Shown piece after piece: positions 36,753 through 49,205 of a stretch of DNA of 64,000 bases (its first letter is position 1; every line of letters starts with the position of its first letter). This stretch comes from Panax quinquefolius (lineage: Eukaryota > Streptophyta > Magnoliopsida > Apiales > Araliaceae), in the NCBI GenBank assembly GCA_020205615.1, contig JAINUW010000512.1, positions 806,001-870,000 on the forward strand, written 5' to 3'. The notes beneath the pieces are model-generated. The model ran no database searches, was not told where the DNA came from, and worked only from the letters and a program-made list of their open reading frames with translations. A program made the position numbers and the translations under genes.

Positions 36753-39434
36753 TGTGGCGCCCCAAAATAGGTATACACCACACCCATTCGAGTCGCCAAA
36801 TACATGGATGCGAAACAACTACAACTTTATTATTACAACAAAGAAAATTGTGAGTTTAAATACAAATATTATCTTTTAGACAATATCTATACTCAAATAA
36901 ATCCCCATCACATTTATTGATACATTATTTTACAAAAATGGTGAGGACTACTAAACAACTCTCTCTAGAACCTTCATTCCATACCCAGAACTAGTACTCG
37001 CTACATTCTCGCCTCCCGAGAAGAAAAATGGAACAACAAGAAAAGGGTGAGCTCAACTAGCCCGATAAAGAATACTATGACTAAGATAATATACAACAAA
37101 TTATCGTTAGTCTCAACAGGGAAAAATCGATAGAATACAATAGACAACAAGTTTGAGATCAATATTCGCGGTGAAATAATAATTCATAGAAGAGTTACGT
37201 AGAGAATGAAATCTACTATAATATATGAATCTAACGGTCCATCATCAATATTTTATCCTGTAACATCAATGATATTCATCTCAAATCAAATATTCATCTT
37301 TGCACTACTGTGCCAAAGATATTCATCAATCCATCATGTTCATCTCAACACTGTTCATCTTTGCACTAAAGGCCAAAGATATTCATCGATCGGTCGTGTT
37401 CATTTAAACACGCTTTCATCTTTGCACTACAGGGCCAAAGATATTCTTGAGAAATCATTCATCTTTGCCTTCTGAGCCAAAGATATTCAATAATATCATC
37501 ATTTAAGACCGAGGATGATGAAAATATTTTTAAAGAACGAATCCAGTGAAACAAAATGACAAGGATTAAGGATTAAGGATTCATACTTGGTTTTATCCAC
37601 GTCCAAAAATACCTCAAAAATAATCATAGTGGTGTAAAATTCAAGAATGATCAAAACATGGATACAATCAAAGCTAGTATCCAGAATAGATGTTTTGGAC
37701 GAAAAGAAGAAATTTTATTTTTTGATGAATAGTGCCGTATACGTGAATAGTGCCGTATACGTGAATAGTCTCAGATATCGTGAATAGTAACTCCGACACC
37801 AAAAGATAGAAATTCCACAAAAAAACATTTTCACGCTTCATGAATAGTACTCGTGAATAGTAACTCGTGAATAGTAACTCATGAATAGTAACTCGTGAAT
37901 AGTAACTCATGAATAGTAACCCCGACATGAAAAAGTTCCAAATTTGATAAAAAGTTTCAACCAATATTTCAGCATAATGATATTGAAGAAATAATATCAT
38001 TACGAAAAAAAAAAAATAAAATAATATCCCTTACCTCAAAGAATCAGTACTTCGGAAGGAAAGATCGGAAGTGATGCTGAATGAAACTTGTACTGAACAA
38101 CAACTCTCAAAGTATCTAAATACTCACAAAATATACTTCAATAATAATATAGAGAGAGAGAGAGAAAACTTTGTTTCGGTGTGATTTTCAATTTTAACTT
38201 AGCCCCTCATTTATAGGAAAATGTTAAATTACCAAAGCAGACTTGACTGCCACACACGATGGCTTTACTCGCTACTATTGCCACCCACCACATTTGAAAT
38301 AAAATTCAGCACATTTTTTCACTAACCACAAGTGGGGCCCACCAATTCTAGAATTTTCCACCAAAATCATTTATAACCTAATTTACGAATCAGTCACCTC
38401 TTAAAATTCATAATAAATTATCGCTCATTTTAACGGTTCAAAATTTGTGGACATATACTCAACTTATATATGTATAACATATCCAAAAATTACAACGATC
38501 CAGTGATCCGGATTAAATATTATAACTCACACAATAAAGTCAGTAATAACACCAATTTGATCTTTTAATACCTCCAATCAGATAAAATACAAATAAAACA
38601 TCTCAAAGATTAATTCCTTCATTAATAACCACATAAATAAATCCATCATTTATATTCATATAAAATAAATATTTTCTTATAATATGAATCAATAATTAAT
38701 TACTGAGAATCACATTTATGACAACCAAAGTATTTCCAGTGAAGAGGGGCTTTCAATAAGGATCTCTCTCCTCTTGGGGCGCAATTAGGTGACCAAACCT
38801 CTCCTTAGATGCGAACTTTCTAGACATTGCCAATAATGTTATCTAATAATATTATTCAAATAATATGAATTATTGATCGATAATGGGAAATCATCGTGCG
38901 GTGACAATTATTGAAACAATAATAATATAAAATATCAACGCAACAATTATTGAATCAATAAAATAAAATATTGAGCAAATAATTCTTGTGAAAATTATTG
39001 AAAGTAGTGCCTTCTTTACGCATGCGAATCAATAATTCAACAATCTTTGTGCAATCTGGTGTGCTTTCTTTGTGCAACCACGCCAGTATTCATTGTATTT
39101 TAACCACGGGTATTCCAATGATCTTAACTTGGTAATAACTACGCCGTTATTTTTAACCAACTTATATTTGTCGTTTTCCTCATCCAATCGCTTTCCATTA
39201 TGGGGCCCACACACATTTCGCTGTCAGTAAATCACGAATATTCCCCAAGCGATTAATATTCCACGACCAAACGAATATTCCCTAACAAAATGAATATTAT
39301 ATAACCACTTGCTTATTTTGAAATATTTATGTATTTAACCTTTAACTATCCACATTAATCAAATCAACCCTTACTATTTCAAAATAATAAATAAAGGAAA
39401 TTCCTTTTTATTTAAAAAATTTTGGGGTCTTACA
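36753..39434 (-). repeat. Element B 3' LTR
   Basis: 2682 bp. On the plus strand it begins TGTGGCGCCCCAAAATAGG and ends GGGGTCTTACA, so the element-sense LTR starts TGTAAGACC. Includes four CTTTGCACT...CCAAAGATATTCAT repeats (37295-37490), a GAATAGT array (37725-37925), a TATA-like CATTTATAGGAAAA near 38208, and a segment near 39000-39300 homologous to the U3 of A and C (AACCACTTGC, CGTTTTCCTCATCC). Confidence 0.9.
37725..37925 (-). repeat. GAATAGT tandem array in B 3' LTR
   Basis: Repeated 14-16-bp units of the type CGTGAATAGTAACT, about a dozen in number, divided by an about 50-bp spacer. The same array is at 44040-44245 in the other LTR and, relocated, at 54420-54535 in solo LTR D. It lies upstream of the LTR TATA box in the element's sense, so it could act as an enhancer array. 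Confidence 0.85.
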
Positions 39435-39436
39435 AC

Positions 39437-39448
39437 CTTCCTCCTTAT
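39437..39448 (-). other. Polypurine tract, element B
   Basis: Element-sense AAGGAGGAAGGT directly before the 3' LTR and just after the pol stop region, the expected site for plus-strand synthesis. Equivalent to AAGGAGGGAGAT in element A. Confidence 0.75.
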
Positions 39449-39995
39449 GAAATTTCGTCCTCGAAATCGAAATTGGCGTGCGATACTGGTGTTTGAAAAG
39501 GTGAGGATACCTCGCTTTCATTTCCGTTTCCAATTCCGGTCATTTCCTCTATAGCATGATTCCTCCACAAAACTTTAACTTGTGGTATGACCTTCTTGGC
39601 GTAGGACATGCTCCTTCCTATCCAAGATCTTGATAGGTACCTCCTCACACGTTAAGTCTTGATTTATCTCGTGGGGTTCTAACTTCAATAACGTGGTTCG
39701 GGTCTTTCACATATTTCTGAAGTACGAGATATATGAAACACATTATGAACACGAGACATACTTGGAGGTAACGCAAGTCTATAGGCTACATTTCCTACTC
39801 GGTCAAGAATTTGAAATGGACCAATAAATCGTGGATTTGAGTTTTCCTCTCTTCCCAAATCTTGTAACTCCCCTTCCATGGAGCAACTCGCAACAATACA
39901 TGATCCCCTACATTAAATTCCACATCCTTTCGATGAAGATCCGCATAACTCTTTTGTCGATCTTGTCTTGGTTTGTATCGTTGTCGAATCATTAG
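39440..39995 (-). pseudogene. Element B integrase C-terminus and chromodomain relic
   Basis: Minus-strand reading passes from QKSYADLHRKDVEFNVGDHV (integrase C-terminal domain) through GPFQILDRVGNVAYRLALPP and VHNVFHISR, into a chromodomain-type block ending SYAKKVIPQVKVLWRNHAIE and a short acidic terminus NFDFEDEIS before the stop at 39445. These are hallmarks of plant Ty3/gypsy chromovirus polyproteins. The block is split over at least three frames. Confidence 0.85.
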
Positions 39996-40299
39996 TCATA
40001 ACATCTTAACTTTCGGGTCCCAACAATGTTGCTTCACCCACCTCATCCCAACATATTGGAGAAGCGACATTTTTGTCCATATAATGCTTGAATGGAACCA
40101 TGCTTATATTTGTTTAATAACTATTGTTGTATGAGAATTCCACCAATGACAAGTACTTATCCCAACTTCCTTTGAAATCTAGGACACGAGTTTTAATATA
40201 TCTTCAAGAGTTTGAGTAGTCCTTTACGATTGCCCATCCGCGTTTGAGGATGGTATGCCAAATCGAATCAGAATTCGTGCCCATAGCTTTTACAAACTA

Positions 40300-40740
40300 A
40301 CCCAAAATCATGAAGTGAATCTTGGGTCACGATCTAAAACTATGGATACTGGCATGCCATGCAACCTCACAATCTCATTCACGTACATACTAGCAAGACG
40401 TTCAAGGAAATAAGTCTCCCGTATCGGCAAGAAATGAGCAGATTTGGTTAATCTATCAACAATAACCCAAATAGCATTGATGCCTTGAGAAACCGTAGGA
40501 AGACAAAATGAATGAAATCCATGGTAATGTGTTCCCACTTCCATTAGGAATCTCAAGTGGTTGCAACGGACCCTTCAGTACTAGATGCTCGCCTTTACAC
40601 GTTGACAAGTTAAACACATTGAGATAAACTTTGCAATCTCTCTCTTCATATTGTTCCACCAAAATGTATGTGAAGATCACGATACATTTTAGTACTTCGA
40701 GGATGGATTGCAAATGGTGTATTGTGTGCCTCCATCATAA
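40300..40740 (-). pseudogene. Element B integrase zinc-binding and catalytic relic
   Basis: From 40740 downward: a His/Cys region with residues equivalent to the HHCC zinc-binding domain (two Cys in a CLTC-like context, then KAEHL), followed by the core with [19 protein letters not shown] (first Asp region), [20 protein letters not shown] (second Asp region). The third acidic residue would fall near 40150-40200, where the frame is lost. Integrase inserts the cDNA into chromatin; this copy is inactive as read. Confidence 0.85.
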
Positions 40741-41059
40741 TCTTGTACCTCAAATCGTAGTCGTTAGGAACACAAAGTCTAGAGTGGACTCGAAGTATTC
40801 CTTCTTCATCAATTCTCGCTTAGGAATAGCTCCTTCTTGTACTTTTTCTTCTTACGCATCGCATCGGCCAAGATTCGGTTCGAAAGCGACTTTAACTAAA
40901 GTCGATTATACTCTTATATCATCACGTGGGTACCTAGAGTTTTCATCTCCATCTCTATTATTTGTAAATTATCTGAAATTAGTCTTTGACAATATCGTAC
41001 TTCATTTTATATACGATCTTCTACTCAACACGCCGCCTACCACGTTCGGCTTTTTCGGG

Positions 41060-41570
41060 ATGGCGTGGTCGAACATGTCTTTGAAATGAGTTTCTCTTGA
41101 GTTCTTGAAGCTCTTCCCACATTCCTTGCTCCATTCGAATTTTGTATCTCTATGGAGTCAATTTGCGATAATGGAATAGCGATTCGAGAATATCCTTCAA
41201 CGAATCTCCGATAATAACCAACTAAGCCTGAAAGCTACGTATTTCGATTCATCGACTTAGGTTGCTCTCAATCGTGACTCATATCCCAATCTTGGATAAG
41301 ACGTCACAATGACACCTATCGATTTCTTATCGCACGAATATGGCGTCCCCCATAGAGAGCGGCTTAGGTGAATTCCACAAAGGAAGTCACAAGATAAAGG
41401 CTCAGTACCAAATTCTATAGTTGAATTTTTAACTCACGAAGTTCAATAGGAGCCATTCTATATGAGATTTTAGAAATGAGTTTTTTGTCTGGGTTCAAAG
41501 TCGATACAAAATTTAATATCGAAGCTTTGGGAGTAAGCAAGAAATTCTTCTTGAGAAATACATCGGGAAA
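41060..41570 (-). pseudogene. Element B reverse transcriptase / RNase H relic with missing core
   Basis: 41570-41440 encodes the RT start (KKNFLLTP..., ISKISYRMAPIELREL). 41250-41160 encodes the thumb/connection end (GLVGYYRRFVEGYS). 41160-41060 starts RNase H (KFEWSKECGKSFQEL). Between 41440 and 41250 there are only about 190 bp where roughly 600 are expected, and no YxDD motif is present. This interval instead holds a segment with GACGTCTTATCCAAG also seen in A and C. Confidence 0.75.
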
Positions 41571-41574
41571 AATC

Positions 41575-42060
41575 AATAACAGAATATTATTCAAATCGAC
41601 GTGTCTTTATTCAAATCCATAACATGGATTAAGAAAACTTGACATCCGTAATAAGCGAATGACTTCATGGCTTCGATATGAAAATGTTTGATTACAATGG
41701 TTTGATTGCTTGAATTGAATAATGAGTTGCTTAGGAATATGAAAACTAACAACCTTACAAAAGCAATCAATTTGGCATGATGAGTAGTTAACCTTAAAAT
41801 CACATCAAAAGCAAATATCTCTATAGAAATAAGGTTAACAGGTAATGTGATAGTGCCAACCTGAATCAAACAAGATTTCTAAACAACGAGATGTAATGAA
41901 AGTTTCTCTAACGGATTCTCCATAAATAGGTCAGTCAAAGTCTAATTTCTCCGTAGTCAAGTTCAAACGTTGGCGCAAGTAAAGAGAGATAAAGAATGGG
42001 TAGAGCAAATTATCTAGTAAAGGTATAAACTTCGCAAGAATTTATAATTAACTAACCCGT
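41575..42060 (-). pseudogene. Element B protease and linker relic
   Basis: The region between zinc knuckles and RT. 42040-41970 corresponds to the aspartic protease N-terminus but the catalytic D-S/T-G triad is not readable. 41815-41740 encodes AFDVIL and LTTHHAKL, matching the conserved FDVIL...W...H stretch that follows the protease in gypsy polyproteins. Frames are broken. Confidence 0.65.
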
Positions 42061-42880
42061 GCTAACCGTTCGGGTTCTCGCATTTTGATTGAACCGTCAC
42101 GACAAAGCGCTTCTTCCAAGAACCGTTGACTTTGACTTTTCGGGACATCCTTTTGAGTCACCATTCACGCTCACGGATCTGGGTTTGATATCGTATAATC
42201 TCGAGCGATATGTCCTTCTTTTCCACAATTATAGCATACCTTGGAAGGCTTTAACAGTTTGACCTTATATGTCCCTCTCTCTCCACATCCGTAGCATCTA
42301 AGCGGCGATCGTTCTCTTCCCCTAGAATTTGTTGATGGTGCGATCTTTCTCGCCGACGCTCTTCCGTCATCGTTAAATCTTCTCTTTTAGATTGGACATC
42401 TCTTTCCATAATATCAACGCTGCGTCATGCGACTTTTTACCCATGCATCACTCATTCTCACTCGTTCGGTTATTTCTTCTTTCATTTCGATTCGGCTTTA
42501 TCATCTTATACTGCGCCAAAGAGTGCTTACATTCAAGCATCACGATCGGGTAACACAAGCTTGAATCGTTGCATCCTTTTGCTCCACATTGCCTGCAATT
42601 CTTTGCTTTCGCTTCTTCTAACTCATGAATACGATTTTGCAATTCGATATTTCGATCATAAAATACCTCTAATAAACTCTCTTCAGGTACCTCTTCTTCC
42701 TCTTCTTCCTCACTCTCAGCTGTTACCTCTGCGATTATCTAGGGTGCAACTATCAATTCTTCACTCACCACATGGATATCTCTAATTCCTTCTTCGCCTG
42801 ACATCACATTATCCACGGTTGGCGATTAGAGGTGTCTCCACGATCTCATTCACTCCATTGTTAACGTTCTCAGCAGCCAT
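42061..42880 (-). pseudogene. Element B gag relic with zinc knuckles
   Basis: Start codon at 42880 (MAAENVNNGVNEIVETPLI). A Glu-rich stretch near 42690-42720 follows, then a coiled-coil-like NRIHELEEA segment and CRQCGAKGC near 42590. Two CCHC zinc-knuckle-like motifs occur at about 42190-42300; the better one reads CYNCGKEGHIAR but the last Cys position is Tyr. Gag forms the virus-like particle and binds RNA. Several stops interrupt it. Confidence 0.75.
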
Positions 42881-43055
42881 TCTAAAAAAAACTATCATAA
42901 AACAAGGGTTAATTAAATAAATTAACAAATCACATAATACCCCTATAATATGACCAACCAACAAATAAGCTTAGGTAGGACACACTAGCGAAGGATTTAC
43001 TCGTCTTTCCCTCCTAGTTTTATTCCCGATCTCCGCTTGGAGATCATATCCCTAA

Positions 43056-43066
43056 GCTCGATACCA
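43056..43066 (-). other. Primer binding site, element B
   Basis: Element-sense TGGTATCGAGC two to three bases inside the 5' LTR, identical to the PBS of A and C and one base short of the usual initiator tRNA-Met complement. Confidence 0.8.
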
Positions 43067-43068
43067 AG

Positions 43069-45746
43069 CGTGACGCCCCAAAATAGGTATACACCACACC
43101 CATTTCGAGTCGCCAAATACATGATGTACGTAAACAACTACAACTTTATTATTACAACAAGCGTGAGTTTAAATACAAATATTATCTTTTAGACAATATC
43201 TATACTCAAATAAATCCCCATCACATTTATTGATACATTATTTTACAAAATGGTGAGGACTACTAAACAACTCTCTAGAACCTTCATTCCATACCCCCAA
43301 CTAGTACTCGCTTACATTCTCGCCTCCCGAGAAGAAAAATGGAACAACAAGAAAAAGGGTGAGCTCAACTAGCCCAAGTAAAGAATACTATGACTAAGAT
43401 AATATACAACAAATTATCGTTAGTCTCCAATGGGAAAAATCGATAGAATCTACAATACAACAAGTTTCGGATCAATATTCGCAGCAGAAATAATAATTCA
43501 TAGAAGAGTTACGTAGAGAATGAAATCTACTATAATCTATGAATTTAACGATCCATCATCAATATTTTATCCTCGTAACATCAATCAATATTCATCTCAA
43601 ATCAAATATTCATCTTTGCACTACTGTGCCAAAGATATTCATCAATCGGTCATGTTCATCTCAACACATGTTCATCTTTGCACTAAAGGCCAAAGATATT
43701 CATCGATCGGTCATGTTCATTTAAACACGCTTTCATCTTTTGCACTACTGGGCCAAAGATATTCTTGAAATCATTCATCTTTTGCACTACAAAAGCCAAA
43801 GATATTCAATAATATCATCATTTAAGGCGAGGATGATGAAAATATTTTTAAAGAACGAATCCATTGAAACAAAATGACAAGGATTAAGGATTAAGGATTC
43901 ATACTTGGTTTTATCCACGTCCAAAAATACCTCAAAAATAATCGTAGTGGTGTAAAATTCAAGAATGATCAAAACATGGATACAATCAAAGCTAGTATCC
44001 GAATAGATGTTTTGGACGAAAAGAAGAAATTTTATTTTTCGATGAATAGTGCAGAGATATCGTGAATAGTGTCAGATATCGTGAATAGTCTTAGTATCGT
44101 GAATAGTAACTCGACACCAAAAGATAGAAATTCCACAAAAAACATTTTCACGCTTTCATGAATAGTACTCGTGAATAGTAACTTCGTGAATAGTAACTCA
44201 TGAATAGTAACTTCGTGAATAAGTAACTCATGAATAAGTAACCCCAGACATGAAAAAGTTCCAAATTTGATAAAAAGTTTCAACTAATATTTCAAAGATA
44301 ATGATATTGAAGAAATAATATCATTACGAAAAAAAAAAAAAATAATATCCCTTACCTCAAAGAATCAAGACTTGGAAGGAAAGATCGGAAGTGATCTTTG
44401 AATGAAACTTTATCTTGAACAAAGAACTCTCAAAGTATCTAAATACTCACAAAATACGCTCAATAATATAGAGAGAGAAAGAGAAAACTTTGTTTCGGTG
44501 TGATTTTCAATTCTAACTTAGCCCTCTATTTATAGGAAAATGTTAGCCGTACCAAGCGGACTTGACTGCTTTGATGATGGCTTTACTCGCTACTATTGCC
44601 ACCCACCACATTTGAAATAAAATTCAGCACATTTTTTCACCAACCACAAGTGGGGCCCACCAATTCTAGAATTTTCCACCAAAATCATTTATAACCTAAT
44701 TTCGAATCACCACCTCTTAAAATTCATAATAAATTATACGCTCATTTTTAACGGTTCAAAATTTGTGGACATATACTCAACTTATATATGTATAACATAT
44801 CCAAAAATTACAACGATCCAACCGGTCGGATTAAATATTATAACTCACACAATAAAGTCGTAATAACACCAATTTGATCTTTTAATACCTCCAATCCGAT
44901 AAAATACAAATAAAACATCTCAAAGATTAATTCCTTCATTAATAATCACATAAATAAATCCATCATTTATATTCATATAAAATAAATATTTCCTTATCAT
45001 ATGAATCAATAATTAATTACAGAATCACATTTATGACAACCAGCGAAAGTTGTTCCACGGAAAGAGGGGCTTTCAATAAGGATCTCTCTTCTTGGCGGCG
45101 CATGATTAGGTGACCAAACCTCTCCTTAGATGTAACTTTCTAGACATTGCCAATAATGTTATCTAATAATATTATTCAAATAATATGAATTATTGATCGA
45201 TAATGGGAAATCTTGTGCAAAGTGACAATTATTGAAACAATAATAATATAAAATATCAACGCAACAATTATTGAATCAATAAAATAAAATATTGAGCGGT
45301 AACTCTTCGTGAAAATTATTGAGTAAGTGCCTTCTTACGTGCGAATCAATAATTCAATAATCTTTGTGTATCTGGTGCTATCTTTGTGCGACCACGCGTA
45401 GACATCGTATTTTAACCAATAGGGTATTCCAATGATCTTACTTGATGAACAACTACGCCGTTATTTTTAACCAACTTATATTTGTCGTTTTCCTCATCCA
45501 ATCGCTTTCCATTATGGGGCCCCACATGCATTTTGGCGTCGCATACGAATATTTCGACAAGCGATTTAATATTCCACGACGAAAACGAATATTCCAGACA
45601 AAAATGAATATTATATAACCACTTGCTTATTTTAAAATATTTGCGTATTTAACCTTTAACTATCCACATTAATCAAATCAACCCTTACTATTTCAAAATA
45701 ATAAATAAAGGAAATTCCTTTTATTTAAAAAATTTGAGGTCTTATA
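43069..45746 (-). repeat. Element B 5' LTR
   Basis: About 2678 bp, colinear with 36753-39434, including the CCAAAGATATTCAT repeats (43614-43810) and the GAATAGT array (44040-44245). Terminal bases are slightly altered: the inner end reads GCGTGACG instead of TGTGGCG and the outer end GGTCTTATA instead of GGTCTTACA. Confidence 0.9.
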
Positions 45747-47293
45747 GATATTATTTGTTGTATTCGTAAGTGGGTGTTATTCTTCTTTGAAGAGAACTTA
45801 CATTATTCCATTCATTATTATTACATTGGAATAACTTTGTAAAAGTGGTATACCTATACATAACTTCAGATATGCGGATACCCTATACTTAGTGAAATCC
45901 TTATGTTATTCCATTCTTATTTATTACATTGGAATAACTTTGTATACTGTGATTTACCTATACTTGGTGACATTCTTCTATTATTTTGTTGGAACATCAC
46001 ATGCATGTGTTTTACACAGGACTGGTTAAAATCTTTATTATTATTACATTGAAACATCCATGCTCATGTGTTTTTTACAGGACTGGTAAAATCTTTATCA
46101 TTACATTGGAATATCCTATCTCGTGTGTTTTACATCGGATCTGGTTCCATCTTTATTATTCTCGTTGGAACATCACATCGATTGTGAATTTCACGACTGG
46201 TTCCGTTATTATTATTACATTGGAATAACTGTCTACATCGCAATCTGCATGCATGGTGATTTCTTTTATTATTCCATTCTTTATTATACCCGGTTGGTTA
46301 AAACTTTGACTTCTATACTCCATGAAATTAGTAGAATATCCTTGATATTTGCGTTTCATCCGATATCTTTTCACGGAAATATTCTTCCGATCATTCTTGA
46401 ATTTTACTCTCTAAAAAAAAGTATTATGTTGACAATTTGGACGTTAATAATTCATGGATTAAATAATTCTTGAACTTGTTTTATTGAATTATTATGTCAT
46501 TGTCATCATCCTCATGTTATATTATGTTATCTTCGCTTACGTGCATAGATGAACTTAGTATGATTATGACCGAGGATCATTCGGTATAATCATGACTTGA
46601 TATAAATGATGTGACAAAAGTCCTCGGTGGGTTTGTAATGCGATGATGGATAGTTTTTGGTATGATTATGACGGGGGTGATTCGGTATAGTCATGACCAT
46701 TGATAATTTGATGAAAATCCTTGGACCGTGGTACGGGGATAATTAGATGTGGTGGTTTATTTATAAATTTGAGTCTCAATGATAAAAATTGATGAAAACC
46801 TTTTAAAACCTAAAAGATAGTAGACTTTATATTCTACTTGACTCTTTTAATGGATTGCTTATTCAGCTGCAGATTAAACCTGGTTTGTCATTGTATTTTA
46901 TCGGTTTAACACTTGTTGAAGGCTAATGATAATTTATTCTCGCATTATCTTAGTCATAATATTTCTTATTGGGCTAGTTGAGCTCACCCTTTCTTTCTTT
47001 CGTTCTCTTCGTGAAATGAGAACATAAATTTGGACGACAGTCGGGAACGTAAGTAATGGTCGAGAGGATAGCATTAGTAGTCCTCACTATTCTCGTGAAA
47101 TAGTGTGATAATAGTTGTAATGAGGACTCCTTTTGAGTTTGTATAATATCTAGTAGACAATATTTGTATTCAAACTCACGCTTTTGTCGTATTGTACCAC
47201 GGCAGTTATATTAGTAAGTTGTATTTGAATTTATGTACCATGTAAGTGGCGACCCAAGATGGGTGGCGTATACCTAATTTTGGGGGCGCCACG
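45747..47293 (+). repeat. Element C 5' LTR, second segment
   Basis: Resumes with the duplicated GATAT, then TATTTGTTGTATTCG, and runs through the ATTACATTGGAATA repeat array to GGGGGCGCCACG. Together with the first segment it makes a 2.44-kb LTR, matching the lengths of the 3' LTR and of element A. Confidence 0.9.
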
Positions 47294-47295
47294 GT

Positions 47296-47470
47296 TGGTA
47301 TCGAGCTATAAGTGTGAAGAGCCCCGAGCCTCTCATTGGTGACTTCTGTTGATGGGGGATGCAAAGCCGACTCTCCGTAGGGACGCCGTCTTTCGATGTG
47401 GCGGTGTCGACAGTACTAATGTGAGGTCTTGACCACAAGTTGGTATCCAGAGTCACAACAGTATCGAGCT
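47296..47470 (+). other. Element C primer binding site with duplicated leader
   Basis: TGGTATCGAGC at 47296-47306 is the normal PBS. GTATCGAGCT (47298-47307) is repeated at 47461-47470, enclosing 153 bp not found in element A. That insert carries a second PBS-like site, TGGTATCCAGAG at 47441-47452. After the second repeat the leader continues as in A (TAGGGATATGATCCCC). Confidence 0.75.
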
Positions 47471-49205
47471 TAGGGATATGATCCCCGGCTAAGATGTGAG
47501 ATAAGAACTAGGAGGAGAGGCGGGAAATTCCTTCGCTAGTATATGACCTACCTAAGTTTATTTGGTATTTAATTGGTCTGATCGTAGTATAGGGATAATA
47601 TTTGATATATTAATTAACCCTTGTGTTGTGGCGGTGTTTGGAAATGGCAAATTTGAAAATATTCACAATGGAGTGAATGTGACCAGTTGTGACACCTTTA
47701 ATCACTAATCGAGTTAATGCGAAGGTCGAGACGAGGAACAAATTAGAGATATCCACGTAGTGAATGAAGAACTAATTGTTGCACCCAGAGCTAGTTGCGA
47801 GGTAGCGGTGAAAGTGAGGAAGAAGAGGAAGAAGAGGAACCCGAGGAGAATTGGTTAGAAGAAATTTATGATTAAAACTTAGAATTACAAAATCGTGTTC
47901 GTGAGCTAGAAGAACGAGTTGAAGAACGGCAAACGAGTCGTGGAACAAAGGGATACAACAATTCAAAATTGGGTTACCCGATATGTGATGCTCGAACAAA
48001 ATCACGCTTTGGCGGGGGTGTAAGATATTAAAGTTGGAATCGAGAATTTAAAAATCAAGGATCAATTTGAAGGAAGAAACAATCGAAGCGAAGGAGAATA
48101 GGCGATGCATGGGTAAAAAGCGCACAACGCGTTGATAGTGTAGAAAAAACGTCCGATCCAATAAAGCCAAAATAGATGAAATGGACTTTGCTTTTGGACA
48201 ATGACAATTGAGAGAACCCAACATCGAATTCGGAATTACACGTGCATAGCGGTCAACCCAAATTCGATATGGATGGGAGAATAATGATTCAAATCATGGA
48301 TCGGGAATGTGAAGAAGCACTTAAGGGTGGAATGTACCCTATAGTAAAGTCAAACTCGATAATTTTAAGCGAGGCGTTTGTCGAGAAAACCCGAACGAAG
48401 TTATTACGGGTAAGTTAATTATAAATTAATCTGAAGTCTATACTTTATTCAATACAAGTTCTACCCACTCTTTTATTTCACCTAGTTGTGTTCAACGTTT
48501 AAATTTGATTAAGAAGAAGTTAAACTTTGACTTATTGGTTGAAACTTCGTTAGTAGGAACCTTCGTTACCTCCATCGTTTATTAATCTTGTTGTTTCAAA
48601 TAAACACTTTCACGTTACTGTCGATATTGTCTCTTTGAAAATACTTGACTTTGAGGTAATTTTGAAAATGATTGATTAACTACTCATTATTCTTTTCGTA
48701 AGGTTGTTAGCTTTTATATTTATACCAACTCGTTATCTGAATTCAAAGTAACCAAACCCTAAAGTTAATCTTTGTTATATCAAGCCATAAGTAAAGAGCC
48801 CCGATCCTTTCGTTGTTGACTTCCTTTGTGTGGAATGCACCAAGCCGGACTTTTTCGTAGGCGACATCGTGAATGAAGATGGCAAGTTTATAGGTATCAT
48901 TGTGAGGTCTTATCTAGGTTAAGGGATAGAAGTCACAGTTGGTATCAATGTAACGTCTTATCCAAGTCTTGGATAAAAAGAGTAGATTTTGAATGATATT
49001 TCTATCATTAATAAATTTCTTGACGTATTCTTGAAGATTTCTAGCCTACCCTAGAGCGTGAAATCGAATTTTGTATTGACCCAAAGACAAAAACCCATTT
49101 CTTAAACCCTCAAATATTTCTTCAACTAAAATGAAGCAGCTTTACGTGGTTTATGATGAAAGTCATAATAAAAGCATTGGAATAATGAAAATCATGGGTA
49201 TATGA
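47471..49205 (+). pseudogene. gag / protease / RT N-terminus relic of element C
   Basis: About 47640-48400 is gag-like: ATGGCAAAT start, a GAGGAAGAAGAGGAAGAAG run matching the Glu-rich part of B gag. 48410-48780 aligns with protease and linker (GTTAAACTTTGACTTATTGG as in A), 49030-49130 with the RT N-terminus (GCGTGAAATCGAATTTTGTA). No frame survives beyond about 70 codons. Confidence 0.65.

Larger units (their letters stand above)
36753..45746 (-). mobile_element. Retrotransposon B: Ty3/gypsy chromovirus-type element
   Basis: 8994 bp on the minus strand: 5' LTR 43069-45746, PBS 43056-43066, gag-pol relics 42880 down to 39440, polypurine tract near 39437-39448, 3' LTR 36753-39434; duplication GATAT. 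Integrase is followed by a chromodomain-like C-terminus, which places it among plant chromoviruses. Sequence relatedness of LTR ends, PBS, gag and pol end to A and C marks it as the coding relative of those elements, although its own reverse transcriptase lacks the catalytic core. Confidence 0.92.

Noticed and set aside
37295..37490. CRISPR-like regularly spaced repeats (also 51780-52070 and 17620-17925)
   Set aside because: Units are degenerate and contiguous, spacers are themselves repeats, there are no cas genes, and the context is plant LTRs.
36753..47293. Pairing the LTR at 36753-39434 with the one at 45747-47293 as a single element
   Set aside because: They are in opposite orientation and belong to different LTR families; target duplications pair 36753 with 45746 and 35856 with 57642 instead.
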